Part shown: piece after piece, positions 17,400 through 26,252 of the stretch | How the letters are laid out: each line of letters opens with the position of its first letter | How positions within the stretch are numbered: the stretch's first letter is position 1 | NCBI RefSeq assembly: GCF_001428105.1 | Contig: NZ_LMSJ01000023.1 | Coordinates: 374,147-438,146, forward strand | Source: Paenibacillus sp. Soil766 | Lineage (GTDB): Bacteria; Bacillota; Bacilli; Paenibacillales; NBRC-103111 | Direction: 5' to 3' | DNA: 64,000 nucleotides | Translations under genes and position numbers: made by a program | The notes under the pieces: model-generated | Seen by the model: only the letters and a program-made list of their open reading frames with translations | Told to the model about the DNA's origin: nothing | Database searches by the model: none

Positions 17400-20300
17400 C
17401 TAGTGCAGTAGCGCCTTCAACTCGCTATTTAATTCCAATACGCGCAGCAGAATCGTCAGCGCCTCAGCGCGTGTCGCCTCTTTACCTGGCGCGAAGCTAC
17501 CCTCAGCCACGCCGCTGATGATGCCCATCTGCGCTGCAGCACTGATCTGCGCTTTGTTCCATGCGCCGTCGATATCGGTGAACCCGGCGCTAGTCGCTGT
17601 CGGTTTCAACTCGACCAGCTTCGCAATGATCGCGATGATCTCCGCGCGCGTAATCTCCTGGTTCGGTCTAAACGTACCGTCACCGTAGCCACTAATGATA
17701 CCCGTTCCCGCTAGGGCATTAATAGCTCCGGCCGCCCAGTGCTGCTGCACGTCAGACAGGGATGCCGGCGTGTCAGCGGTTAAATTGAACAGCTTCGCAA
17801 TTACGGTCGCAAATTCCCCGCGGGTAATGCTTGCATCCGGCTGGAACGATCCGTCGGCGTAGCCCTGAATAACACCGAGCTTCGTAAACACGTTCACGGT
17901 ATCCTGTGCCCAATGCGTGTTCGTGTCGCTGAACGTAGCTACTCCCCCTTCCTGTTGCTCAAGCTTCATCTTGATGTCGGCAACCAGTGTTTCCTCATCT
18001 ACGATAGACGAAAATGGGGTTTCCGATGTATCCTCAAGCTCCTTATCCGGTTCTGGCTTCGTCTCCGGCCCAGGTGTCGGACTCGGTGTCGGACCTGTGG
18101 CCGGCGTTGAATCCGGTGTTTCTGGTGTATTTGGCGTATCCGGTGAATCTGGCGTATCCGATCCACCGTTTCCAGCAGGATCCCATACCGTCAAATCATA
18201 AGTCGCGAACACACCTGAAGCATCCGTGGCCGCTGCCGTTACCGTGACACGCCCCGCCGAAATGCCAGTGAGCACACCCGTTACTGGATCAATCGACGCT
18301 TGACCGTCCACTGAAGTTACGGACCAGTTTACCTCCGGATTTGTCGCATCAACCGGGCTAACCAAAGCCCCCATCTGTTGGGTATCGCCCACATAGACCG
18401 CATTCGTCACACTAGAAATCTGAATGTCATTCACGAGTACGTCCGGTACCCCGATCGGCCTTACAATGACGGACGTTTGCGCAGTCGAGGCGTGGCCTTT
18501 GCTATCCGTTGCCTTTAAGGTTAACGGATAAATTCCTACCATTTGCGGCGTCCAATTGAAATGCCCCGTTCCTGCCCCAATGGATGCACCTGCCGGTATA
18601 TCAACCCCGGAGAAGGTAATCGCCTCGCCTTCCGCATCCGAAGCATACACGGTATACGTCACGGTTTGCCCCAGCTCAATGCTGGTGGACGTGATCGGCG
18701 TAATGACAGGCGCTTGATTCACATCGATGACACTGCCGTGGAAGCGCACTTCCGCCATGTTGCCGAACCAAGAGGCAGAATTATACAATCGGATATATCG
18801 GTATGGCGTCGTGTTGCTGACCTTAAAGCTTTGCCATTCAGAGGTAGAAGCTGCTCCTGCCGTCAAATTCACCCATGTCGCTTTGTCATTCGAGCCCTGC
18901 ACCACGGCGCCTTTGATTCGTGCCACTTGATCCTGTCTAGCCATAATTTCAACCATCGACAATAAAGCACGGAAGTCTTGTTTAAAATCAAACGTCACAT
19001 AACCCCCGGCACCGTTCGAGCCGTTACGGAAATCGGAAGACGTGCTGGCATTCGCATCAAACAAGTAGTTCGTCTGCTTAAGCGTTTCCACTGTATTGCC
19101 TGGTCTGCCAGTTGTAGTAGTCGGATCTATTAAATACGTAATTCCTGTCACATTAACCAGCTGCTTCGAATCGTCCACAAGAAACAGTTTGCTGTTATCC
19201 GTTGTCAAGAACGCCGTATCTCCATCGCTTCCATCCTGTTTCTTGAAGTTAATGGCGAACTTCACGATGCCTGTCGCCATCGTCGTATTCGCTGCAAGTG
19301 TTGCCGACCAGTTGATGTTGTCCGTAGAGCTGACAGCAGCATCCTGCCCACCTATTTTCACGGTCACCTGAGAAATCGGCTCTTTCGCTGTCCAAGCCAG
19401 CTTAATTGTGTTACCTGGCACAATCCGATTCATAAATGCCTGAGGTGAGCTCAGGCTAACCGATTCTATTGTGCTGACCGTCTCATACCGCTCACCGTAC
19501 ATTCTGAATTCGGCGACTTCTAGCATATTCGTTGGGGTCGTCGTCGTGCTTGGCGGTTGCTGAATCACTTGCATTTTAATAAAGCGGAATTTCGAATTCT
19601 TGTACTCCTCTTTCACGTTCAGCATTTGTAGATCTTCGGAATTATCCGTCATCCCCTCCGTTAGTCGCGTCCATGTTTCACCGTCATTGGAGCCAAATAA
19701 CGTCAGTCCCGAGATCCGCTCTGGAAAGCTTCTTCTCCCCTGAATCTCGAAAGCGCTTGTTGTCACTTTGAAATTCGAACCGAAATCAATCGTATGGTAC
19801 AAATCCCCCGCCAACTGATACACCGAGAACGTGTTGTCGTTGTTATCGATTAAATCGGTAATTGATGTACCGAAGGTGGAGCTAACCATTTTGGTGTAAT
19901 CGAGACTGCCATCACTCAAATGCGGAGTCAACAGCTGCAGCCCTACCATTGCGCTCCGCAGTGTTTGTAGCTTCGTATAAAACACAGCATCCGTTGCCGT
20001 CTGGATCTGCGCCATCGCATCATTGTAAGCATTCTGATACGTCTCTAGTGACGCCGTCACATAGCCAGCGCTTGGATTGTACGGCGCAATCGCCGCATTC
20101 ACCGCACTCTGCCGGTCGCTCGTCACAACGAGGTTAAGCTCCTTCGTAGTCACCGAAGTTCCGTCGCTCGCCACTACGATAACCGAGCTGTTCCCCGCCA
20201 CTCCCGGCGTCCACGTGAAGACTCCGCTACCCGCGTTCAGACTAGCTCCCGCCGGGGAGTTCATCATCTCATACATCACTGTATCTGTCGGATTGCTATC

Positions 20301-22238
20301 TGTCGCAGAGAAATCCAGCGAGATAGGTATCCCTACTGAGGAGATAATTGTCGTCGCCGACTTGCCGCTTTTGAATGACGGTGCAGATAGCTGCGTGCCC
20401 GCTTTCACGTGAAAATGATCGAGGTCCACCGTCGTGCCGTCACCTTTTACCGTCATGTACATGATACTGTATACGCTGTCAATTTGACTTAAGGTGACTT
20501 GACTGATGCCCATGTCGTAAAGCACATAGCGCCATTCCCCGTTCGTGTTAGGGAGTCTTACGTTATAAAACGGAGCAGAATTCCGCTCTTTGCTTAACCC
20601 TAACGTAGCCGTGCCATTCGTCCGAAACTTGATACCGATGATCCGTGACGTTGAGCGATCTGCATACGAGAAGTTTAGTGGAGCGATCGTGCTCCCCTCT
20701 GCCGTTGCCGTTACTTCTATATAAGAAGTAGACCCTTCTTGCTTTGTTTCCGAGTGGTTGTCGAGGGCTGTGTACCGATCCTCCAGCTCTACGATCGCAT
20801 CGCTGGTCATTTCCTTGGGCAGATAAGTCGCCCCTTCGGCTTCCGCTGCCTTCGGTGTATAAATCCAGAAATCGCCTCCGCCATCCGGACTTTCCCAAGC
20901 CTGACTAAGCGTCCCCTGGTAGTAATAGTTAGACGGAATACGCTTCGTGAAAGCTTCATAGAAGTACGGTGCAGCCTCTGCAACGTTAACACCTTTTACA
21001 TAGGTATAGTAATAATAAATATCCCAAAACTGCGTCGTCGTCATCCGCCCTCGATAGGAGTCAGAAATAACGCGATAAATACCTTGCGTGACGCCGTTTT
21101 CATCCATTTTATAAGCAACCGGTGTCCATGGAGTTTCGTAGCCCAGCATATATTGCCAGAAGTAATTTGCTGTTTTTAAAATTCGATTATCCAAAAAATC
21201 AAAGCAATCCACTGCATTTGGCGCGGTAGATACTGTACCTTCCACCGGATCTACTTTGGTACCCTGAGCGTTTAATAAACGCGCCAAAATAGCCGCATTC
21301 GTCAAATCACCGCCGCCATGCGCCTGGTCCCTTCCCATTTCCACGTGCTGGATAACCGGCTCTGCCAAATGTTCGCCTGTCACTGCATTCGTGTCCACGG
21401 AGCGGAACAACTGCTTGATCGAGCCGTTAATACCTTGATCTACCGCAGTTTTATTCACGGTAAACCACTCAATTCCCTCGTTGTAACGCGCCCGGTTATC
21501 GGTAAAAATATACCCCGACATCGCGCCAAGCAGCGGATAAGTATGTTGGTTCATAAAATAGTTGTTACCATGCAAAAACGTCTCCGTAACTGGCACAATT
21601 AAATTGTTCGTAAAATCGTCCGTATCCTTGGCCGTCCACTGCAAGGTTGGTGTTTGCGTGCTCGAATAACGTAATATTTCGGCCGCCGTTACCATCCGGT
21701 TGAGCGGAATACCCATATGAATATGAGAGTCGGTAAAGTACGTATACTTCGTAGGGTCCATTTGCTCCCAAATCCGGATAATCTGCATCGCATTAGCTCG
21801 ATACACCTCATCACCTGTGATGTAAAACATGAGCGCTTGTGTATACGCTTTCAATCCATCTGCAACAAAAGGGCCCTTCCCGTTAACCTCGACAGATGCC
21901 GGCTTAGTTGGATCCGTTGGACTTGCGTTACTCGACGTGACCGTCGTCGACGCATTGGACGACACCGTCATTGCTTTGTAATACGAATACCAAGGCTCCT
22001 TCTGGTCGATAATCTGCTGTCTCATGTTATCCAAAATCAGCTTGGTCAAGCCGACACCTGGATGAGTGAATCCGTTGCTGCCTGTCGTTTCGGTGATTGA
22101 GACCGTATCCGTTGCTATCGGCACCACAGCCGCTTGCGCTGCAATCGGCGCAAAGGTTGCCAGTATGATGATTGCTAGAAAGGCAGCCATAATCCGCGTG
22201 CCAACCCGCTGCCGGTGAATTGCGCTTTTAAACTTCAT
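17400..22238 (-). CDS. Surface-anchored multidomain polysaccharide lyase (alginate-lyase-like) with SLH domains
   Basis: 1612 residues. Approximate order: signal peptide 1-37 (ends APIAAQAA); alginate-lyase-like alpha-toroid catalytic domain 60-460, with FMNQHTYPLLGAMSGY and EMGRDQAHGGGDLTNA as probable active-site stretches; carbohydrate-binding-like beta-sandwich 470-610; cadherin/He_PIG-like domain 616-706; FIVAR-like helices 706-769; F5/8-type-C domain 769-916; Ig-like domain; second F5/8 domain 1026-1171; second He_PIG domain; Big_2 domain to about 1356; Pro/Thr-rich linker 1356-1412; three SLH repeats 1440-1612 (ITRGEF, ITRAEI, ATRAEA). It should cut an acidic polysaccharide at the cell wall and feed the GH88/GH43 transporter locus. 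ATG 22238 follows GAGGAGG; the frame extends to 22373 without a signal peptide. The true substrate is not readable from sequence. Confidence 0.88.
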   Translation of the reverse strand: MKFKSAIHRQRVGTRIMAAFLAIIILATFAPIAAQAAVVPIATDTVSITETTGSNGFTHPGVGLTKLILDNMRQQIIDQKEPWYSYYKAMTVSSNASTTVTSSNASPTDPTKPASVEVNGKGPFVADGLKAYTQALMFYITGDEVYRANAMQIIRIWEQMDPTKYTYFTDSHIHMGIPLNRMVTAAEILRYSSTQTPTLQWTAKDTDDFTNNLIVPVTETFLHGNNYFMNQHTYPLLGAMSGYIFTDNRARYNEGIEWFTVNKTAVDQGINGSIKQLFRSVDTNAVTGEHLAEPVIQHVEMGRDQAHGGGDLTNAAILARLLNAQGTKVDPVEGTVSTAPNAVDCFDFLDNRILKTANYFWQYMLGYETPWTPVAYKMDENGVTQGIYRVISDSYRGRMTTTQFWDIYYYYTYVKGVNVAEAAPYFYEAFTKRIPSNYYYQGTLSQAWESPDGGGDFWIYTPKAAEAEGATYLPKEMTSDAIVELEDRYTALDNHSETKQEGSTSYIEVTATAEGSTIAPLNFSYADRSTSRIIGIKFRTNGTATLGLSKERNSAPFYNVRLPNTNGEWRYVLYDMGISQVTLSQIDSVYSIMYMTVKGDGTTVDLDHFHVKAGTQLSAPSFKSGKSATTIISSVGIPISLDFSATDSNPTDTVMYEMMNSPAGASLNAGSGVFTWTPGVAGNSSVIVVASDGTSVTTKELNLVVTSDRQSAVNAAIAPYNPSAGYVTASLETYQNAYNDAMAQIQTATDAVFYTKLQTLRSAMVGLQLLTPHLSDGSLDYTKMVSSTFGTSITDLIDNNDNTFSVYQLAGDLYHTIDFGSNFKVTTSAFEIQGRRSFPERISGLTLFGSNDGETWTRLTEGMTDNSEDLQMLNVKEEYKNSKFRFIKMQVIQQPPSTTTTPTNMLEVAEFRMYGERYETVSTIESVSLSSPQAFMNRIVPGNTIKLAWTAKEPISQVTVKIGGQDAAVSSTDNINWSATLAANTTMATGIVKFAINFKKQDGSDGDTAFLTTDNSKLFLVDDSKQLVNVTGITYLIDPTTTTGRPGNTVETLKQTNYLFDANASTSSDFRNGSNGAGGYVTFDFKQDFRALLSMVEIMARQDQVARIKGAVVQGSNDKATWVNLTAGAASTSEWQSFKVSNTTPYRYIRLYNSASWFGNMAEVRFHGSVIDVNQAPVITPITSTSIELGQTVTYTVYASDAEGEAITFSGVDIPAGASIGAGTGHFNWTPQMVGIYPLTLKATDSKGHASTAQTSVIVRPIGVPDVLVNDIQISSVTNAVYVGDTQQMGALVSPVDATNPEVNWSVTSVDGQASIDPVTGVLTGISAGRVTVTAAATDASGVFATYDLTVWDPAGNGGSDTPDSPDTPNTPETPDSTPATGPTPSPTPGPETKPEPDKELEDTSETPFSSIVDEETLVADIKMKLEQQEGGVATFSDTNTHWAQDTVNVFTKLGVIQGYADGSFQPDASITRGEFATVIAKLFNLTADTPASLSDVQQHWAAGAINALAGTGIISGYGDGTFRPNQEITRAEIIAIIAKLVELKPTATSAGFTDIDGAWNKAQISAAAQMGIISGVAEGSFAPGKEATRAEALTILLRVLELNSELKALLH

Positions 22239-22292
22239 ATCGAACCTCCTCATGATTATAAAAAATGGTAAAACCTTACGAACCTCGCCCTC

Positions 22293-22357
22293 ATTATAAA
22301 CAAGTTGCAACTTTTTGGGAGTGCGGAAATTTAAGCCGTGAGTGCACTTTTTAAAGC
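22293..22357 (-). promoter_or_regulatory. Promoter and operator half-sites of the SLH lyase gene
   Basis: On the minus strand, GCTTTAAAAAGTGCACTC (22357-22340) and GCTTAAATTTCCGCACTC (22336-22319) are direct repeats with a 21-bp period, 20 bp upstream of a perfect -10 TATAAT (22298-22293). There is no good -35, as expected for an activator-dependent promoter. The same motif pair occurs at 13690-13728. Confidence 0.6.
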
Positions 22358-22403
22358 GATGTGGACGAGACATGGCGATCTTGCTTCATTTGTACCTTCT
22401 GTC

Positions 22404-22457
22404 AAAAAAAAAAAGATCCGAAAGATGAGCACTTTTTCAAAGTGTTATCTTCGGATC
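22404..22457 (-). terminator. Terminator of the locus 2 operon
   Basis: On the minus strand, GATCCGAAGAT pairs with ATCTTTCGGATC around an inner CACTTT...AAAGTG stem and is followed by eleven T. It lies 48 bp after the stop of the permease at 22506. Confidence 0.85.
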
Positions 22458-22505
22458 ACAGTTCAGTTGAGTTGCAGCATACATAGCATAACCGGCTCTA
22501 CTTGT

Positions 22506-23390
22506 TTATTCTTTTACAGATCCTAACGTAATTCCGTGGATAAAAAATCTTTGTAAAAACGGATAAATGATGAGAACCGGAATCATAGCAATAAAGATTT
22601 TAGCCGAGTTCAAGGTCTGATTAGATAGTTCACTCATCTTCTGGATTTGTTCCGCGGTCATGGTATTGGCGTCCACAATCACGACCAGTTGCTGAATGTA
22701 GGTTTGCAGCGGATAATGATCCGCAGTCGACATCAACACAAGGCCATTAAAAAACTCATTCCAGTGATAGACGATGCTGAACAAGGTTACGGTTGCCAAT
22801 ACGGGAACTGCCAGCGGAATGTAAATTTTAAGGAGCATATACCAAGGTCCTGCCCCATCTACAAGTGCCGCCTCTTCCAATTCTTTAGGCAAATTACGGA
22901 AATAGTTAATGACGAGAATTACACTGAAAATCGGCACACTGTTTCCTAGGACAAGCGCCCAAATATTATTGATCAAGCCTAGTGACTTAACCGTTTGATA
23001 CCAAGGGATTAAGCCTCCGTTAAATAACATCGTAAATACCAAAATCCACATCAGCACATTTCTAAACGGTAAGTCTTTCGCATTTTTGGATAAGGGGTAA
23101 CCCATCAAAATAATAATCACGAAGTTAAGGCTCGATCCCAACACGACTCGTTGTATGGAAATCCAAAACGAATTGAAAAATTTACTGTCACCCATGATCT
23201 CTTGATAAGCGTTCAAATTAAACCCCACCGGCCATAAACCAACTCGCCCCGAGGATGCTGCTGCATTATCACTTAACGAGATAGCAAGGGTATACCATAA
23301 AGGAAGAACACATAATAGCGCTATGCCAACCAGCAGCACGATAAGGAAAAGATCGAATACTCTGGAGCCGATTGTTGTTTCTTTGACCAT
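22506..23390 (-). CDS. Sugar ABC transporter permease (LplC/YtcP type)
   Basis: 294 residues, six membrane helices, with the Lpl-family N-terminal signature LPLWYTLAISLSDNAA...LWPVGFNLNAYQEIM and the EAA loop ELEEAALVDGAGPWYMLLKI. It works with the LplB-type permease at 23408 and the lipoprotein at 24374. The start is set at the second ATG (23390), because AGGAG lies seven bases before it and would touch the first ATG at 23396. It is the last gene of the operon, before a strong terminator. Confidence 0.9.
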   Translation of the reverse strand: MVKETTIGSRVFDLFLIVLLVGIALLCVLPLWYTLAISLSDNAAASSGRVGLWPVGFNLNAYQEIMGDSKFFNSFWISIQRVVLGSSLNFVIIILMGYPLSKNAKDLPFRNVLMWILVFTMLFNGGLIPWYQTVKSLGLINNIWALVLGNSVPIFSVILVINYFRNLPKELEEAALVDGAGPWYMLLKIYIPLAVPVLATVTLFSIVYHWNEFFNGLVLMSTADHYPLQTYIQQLVVIVDANTMTAEQIQKMSELSNQTLNSAKIFIAMIPVLIIYPFLQRFFIHGITLGSVKE

Positions 23391-23407
23391 TTTCATGCTC
23401 CTTTATA

Positions 23408-24316
23408 TTAAAAAATACGATAATTTGCAAACTTAGCAGCTAGGAAATAGGAAGTTGTAATGAGAAGAAAACTGATGACTGATTTTAATAGTCCCATTGC
23501 CGTTGCCAATCCATACTGGAGATTCAATAAACCTGTCCGATAAACCCAGGTATCAATAATATCGCCGCTTGAATAGACAAGTGGATTATAGAGGTTGAAA
23601 ATTTGGTCAAATCCAGCATTTAAGACATTGCCTAGGCTGAGCACTGAAAGTAAAATAACCGTTGTCATAATGCCAGGAAGTGTGACATGAAGTAATCGCT
23701 GCCAGCGAGTGGCGCCATCAATTGCAGCTGCTTCGTATAGAGAAGGATTGATTCCCGTTAAAGCCGCCAAGAAAATTATCGTATTAAATCCAAATTCCTT
23801 CCAAACATCACTTCCGACGATGATAAAGGGAAACAATTCCGCCTTGGCAAAGAACAACGTAGGGCTTATACCGAATAGGCCTAAGATCCCGTTAACAGGT
23901 CCTTTATAAGACAAAATATCCAATAGAATGCCAGATAGAATAACCCAAGATAAAAAGTGCGGTAAATAAACAATCGTCTGCACCCATCTCTTTAATAATG
24001 CAATGCGCAATTCATTCAGCAATAAAGCGAAGATAAGCGGAACAATCATATTCGCGATAATTTTCATAACGGCAATAAATAACGTATTAAAAAATACTGT
24101 TTTGCTATCATTAAGCGTGAACATATACTTAAAATTTTCCAATCCGACCCAATCAGAATGAAACATGCCCAGGCCTGGATTAAAATCTTGAAAAGCAATG
24201 ACAATACCGAACATAGGAACGATACTAAACAGCGTCAACCATATAAATCCAGGAAGAAGCATGAGATAGTAATGTTTGGCAAACCCCTTCGTAACCATCC
24301 TACCGATCACTTCCAT
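23408..24316 (-). CDS. Sugar ABC transporter permease (LplB/YteP type)
   Basis: 302 residues from ATG 24316. The N-terminus KHYYLMLLPGFIWLTLFSIV is the usual first helix of LplB-type permeases, with the EAA loop SLYEAAAIDGATRWQRLLHV near residue 200. It forms a heterodimer with the LplC-type protein at 22506. The frame extends 16 codons upstream to ATG 24364, and neither start has a convincing ribosome binding site. The shorter one is chosen because family members begin close to the first helix. It begins 58 bp (or 10 bp) after the binding protein stop. Confidence 0.85.
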   Translation of the reverse strand: MEVIGRMVTKGFAKHYYLMLLPGFIWLTLFSIVPMFGIVIAFQDFNPGLGMFHSDWVGLENFKYMFTLNDSKTVFFNTLFIAVMKIIANMIVPLIFALLLNELRIALLKRWVQTIVYLPHFLSWVILSGILLDILSYKGPVNGILGLFGISPTLFFAKAELFPFIIVGSDVWKEFGFNTIIFLAALTGINPSLYEAAAIDGATRWQRLLHVTLPGIMTTVILLSVLSLGNVLNAGFDQIFNLYNPLVYSSGDIIDTWVYRTGLLNLQYGLATAMGLLKSVISFLLITTSYFLAAKFANYRIF

Positions 24317-24373
24317 TCTCTCTATTGTAAGGGGAAGGCGCCAGGGTTCTCTGACGCCATCCATGCTTTCTTA

Positions 24374-26089
24374 CTATTTGATGCTCTCATCGATTTCAGC
24401 CAGAATTTGATCTCCGCCTTGCTTCTTCCAGTCTTGTACGAACTTATCAAAGGTATCCAGTGGCGCAGCTCCCATGATAATTTTGAGGAATGTTTCCTTT
24501 TCTAATTTATCGAGTGAAGCCCATCTGCTTTCCATCGTTTTCGTCTGTGCGTAGGTAACACTATACGTTTTCTTAAACGGCTGCTGCAGCGGGGATATCC
24601 CTACAAATGTGGAATACATACGTTTCCATGTCCCTAAATCCGCGTTAGGGTCCCAGTATTGAATATCATATTTGTCATAGGGTTCCAGCTTCACTTTTTT
24701 CACTTTTTCAGCATCGGCTTTTAGTAATTTATATCCTGGCAGATCTAGATCCTCCGGCTTTTTGGTGCCTGCAAGAACCTCTTTCATCATCTTGTACGTA
24801 ACATCCATTTCATCCATTGGAGCAAAAACGATTCGCAGCGGATAGTTTCCAATTGCCACTTTAACATCGAATTTGGATTCATCGCGCAGCAAAAGATTTT
24901 CCATTTGAATGGCGGCCTCTGGATGCTCATAACCTTTCCGAACAACTAGATATTGATTGGAGGGATTCCCCATGTGAGGTGTAAATTCACCATTCACATC
25001 CAATGGTGCCGTATAAGCTTGCCAATTTGCCTTCGGATTATTCTTAATGGCATCAGCTAATGGACCATACCCGCCTGCCCACCATAATCCGAAATAAATG
25101 CCTGAAGTTCCATTCTTGATCAGTTCCTGCGCATCCTTCCGAATGGTCATTTCCTTATCAATCAAGCCTTTGGCATAGAGATCACGCAGCTTCGAGAGAG
25201 CTTGCTTCGTTTCTGGCTGAAGGGAGCCATAGGTTGTTTTACCATCAGCACCTTTTAACCAAAATCCTGGGTATGAATGATACGAAGAAAAGATAGGGTC
25301 GAAACCATAGTTATTATTATTAGGATTGATAAAATCTGCATTCAGTAAACCGCCTAATTGCGGGCCTGTTATCCCAATGGTATCGGCTTTTCCATTCCCG
25401 TCAGGATCTTGTTCTACGAACGCTTTTGCCACTTTCTCTAGATCGTCGATCGTTTTAGGTGGTTGAAGGCCTAATTTGTCCAACCAATCCTTACGAATCC
25501 ACATCATATGAACCATATCCGATTCTGTCGTGACGTTAGGAATGGCATACATCTTCCCATCTACTGTAACCGACTTAAGCGCAAGTCCTTTCGTTGTTTC
25601 AATGATATGTTTGATTGCAGGTGAGGCATATTTATTGTAAACTTCGGTCAGATCTGCCAGTTGACCACTTTTAACCATTTGTCTGAACTGTGTATCTTTC
25701 ACAACCAACGCATCCGGCAAATCATTACTGGCTATGGATAAATTCACTTTTTGGTCATAATCCTTACCACTGGCAGCCTGCCAAACAATCTTGGTATCAA
25801 TATTCAAGTTTTCTTTTATATAACGGGTATACGGATTGTTTTCAGGGGAGTCTCCCGCTGGCAAGGTCTTATCGGATGCATCTACATCTTTACCAATTTT
25901 AATCGTAATTGGATTGGCAGATTTGGTGAATGGACCTGCCTCAGTTGCCGTTTGCGCTGCTCCCGTTTGCGCCGGTGCAGTAGAAGATGTAGAAGCTGCA
26001 GGTGATTGTTTCGCCGTTTCTGAGCATGCGGATAATACGACTAGCATCCCTGCAAGTAACAGCATCATGCTCTTTTTAGATCGTCTCAT
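24374..26089 (-). CDS. Extracellular sugar-binding lipoprotein (LplA type)
   Basis: 571 residues. Signal peptide with lipobox VVLSAC (cysteine about residue 22), a low-complexity Ala/Thr linker, then the large LplA/YtcQ-type binding domain, longer than MalE-type proteins (NPYTRYIKENLNIDTKIVWQ, MMWIRKDWLDKLGLQPPKTI). It delivers oligosaccharides to the permeases at 23408 and 22506. It follows the kinase-regulator pair in the same direction after a 160-bp regulatory gap that holds a cre-like site and a palindrome. GAAGGGG precedes the ATG. With GH31 as the divergent neighbour, xylose-containing oligosaccharides are a plausible but unproven cargo. Confidence 0.92.
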   Translation of the reverse strand: MRRSKKSMMLLLAGMLVVLSACSETAKQSPAASTSSTAPAQTGAAQTATEAGPFTKSANPITIKIGKDVDASDKTLPAGDSPENNPYTRYIKENLNIDTKIVWQAASGKDYDQKVNLSIASNDLPDALVVKDTQFRQMVKSGQLADLTEVYNKYASPAIKHIIETTKGLALKSVTVDGKMYAIPNVTTESDMVHMMWIRKDWLDKLGLQPPKTIDDLEKVAKAFVEQDPDGNGKADTIGITGPQLGGLLNADFINPNNNNYGFDPIFSSYHSYPGFWLKGADGKTTYGSLQPETKQALSKLRDLYAKGLIDKEMTIRKDAQELIKNGTSGIYFGLWWAGGYGPLADAIKNNPKANWQAYTAPLDVNGEFTPHMGNPSNQYLVVRKGYEHPEAAIQMENLLLRDESKFDVKVAIGNYPLRIVFAPMDEMDVTYKMMKEVLAGTKKPEDLDLPGYKLLKADAEKVKKVKLEPYDKYDIQYWDPNADLGTWKRMYSTFVGISPLQQPFKKTYSVTYAQTKTMESRWASLDKLEKETFLKIIMGAAPLDTFDKFVQDWKKQGGDQILAEIDESIK

Positions 26090-26162
26090 TTAAAGCCCCT
26101 TCTTTCGCTTTTAGAATTTATCTACTTCCTAAAAGTATCATGAAACATCGCACTACTAGGAT

Positions 26163-26176
26163 GGAAAACGGTTACA
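26163..26176. promoter_or_regulatory. Candidate cre (CcpA) site upstream of the LplA-type gene
   Basis: GGAAAACGGTTACA matches 13 of 14 cre consensus positions, 74 bp upstream of the start codon, between the palindrome at 26181-26222 and the probable -10 region near 26136. It suggests glucose repression of the transporter. Confidence 0.55.
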
Positions 26177-26180
26177 CATT

Positions 26181-26252
26181 TAGAGGGGTAAATGACCGAG
26201 AATTCGCAGATAATCCCCTCTATCTTATGAATTTACGGCATTTGACCCTCTA
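26181..26252. promoter_or_regulatory. Palindromic operator-like element with a third half-site
   Basis: An inverted repeat TAGAGGGG (26181-26188) / CCCCTCTA (26215-26222) spans 42 bp with GAATTC near its middle. A third, direct copy (minus strand TAGAGGGTCAAATGCCG, from 26252) lies 30 bp further upstream and includes the stop codon of the response regulator gene. It is probably the binding site for that regulator or for the AraC protein at 29157; there is no T-tract, so it is not a terminator. Confidence 0.45.

Noticed and set aside
18014..18247. Repetitive Pro/Val/Ser-rich frames on the plus strand
   Set aside because: These are antisense readings of the Pro/Thr-rich linker of the SLH lyase.
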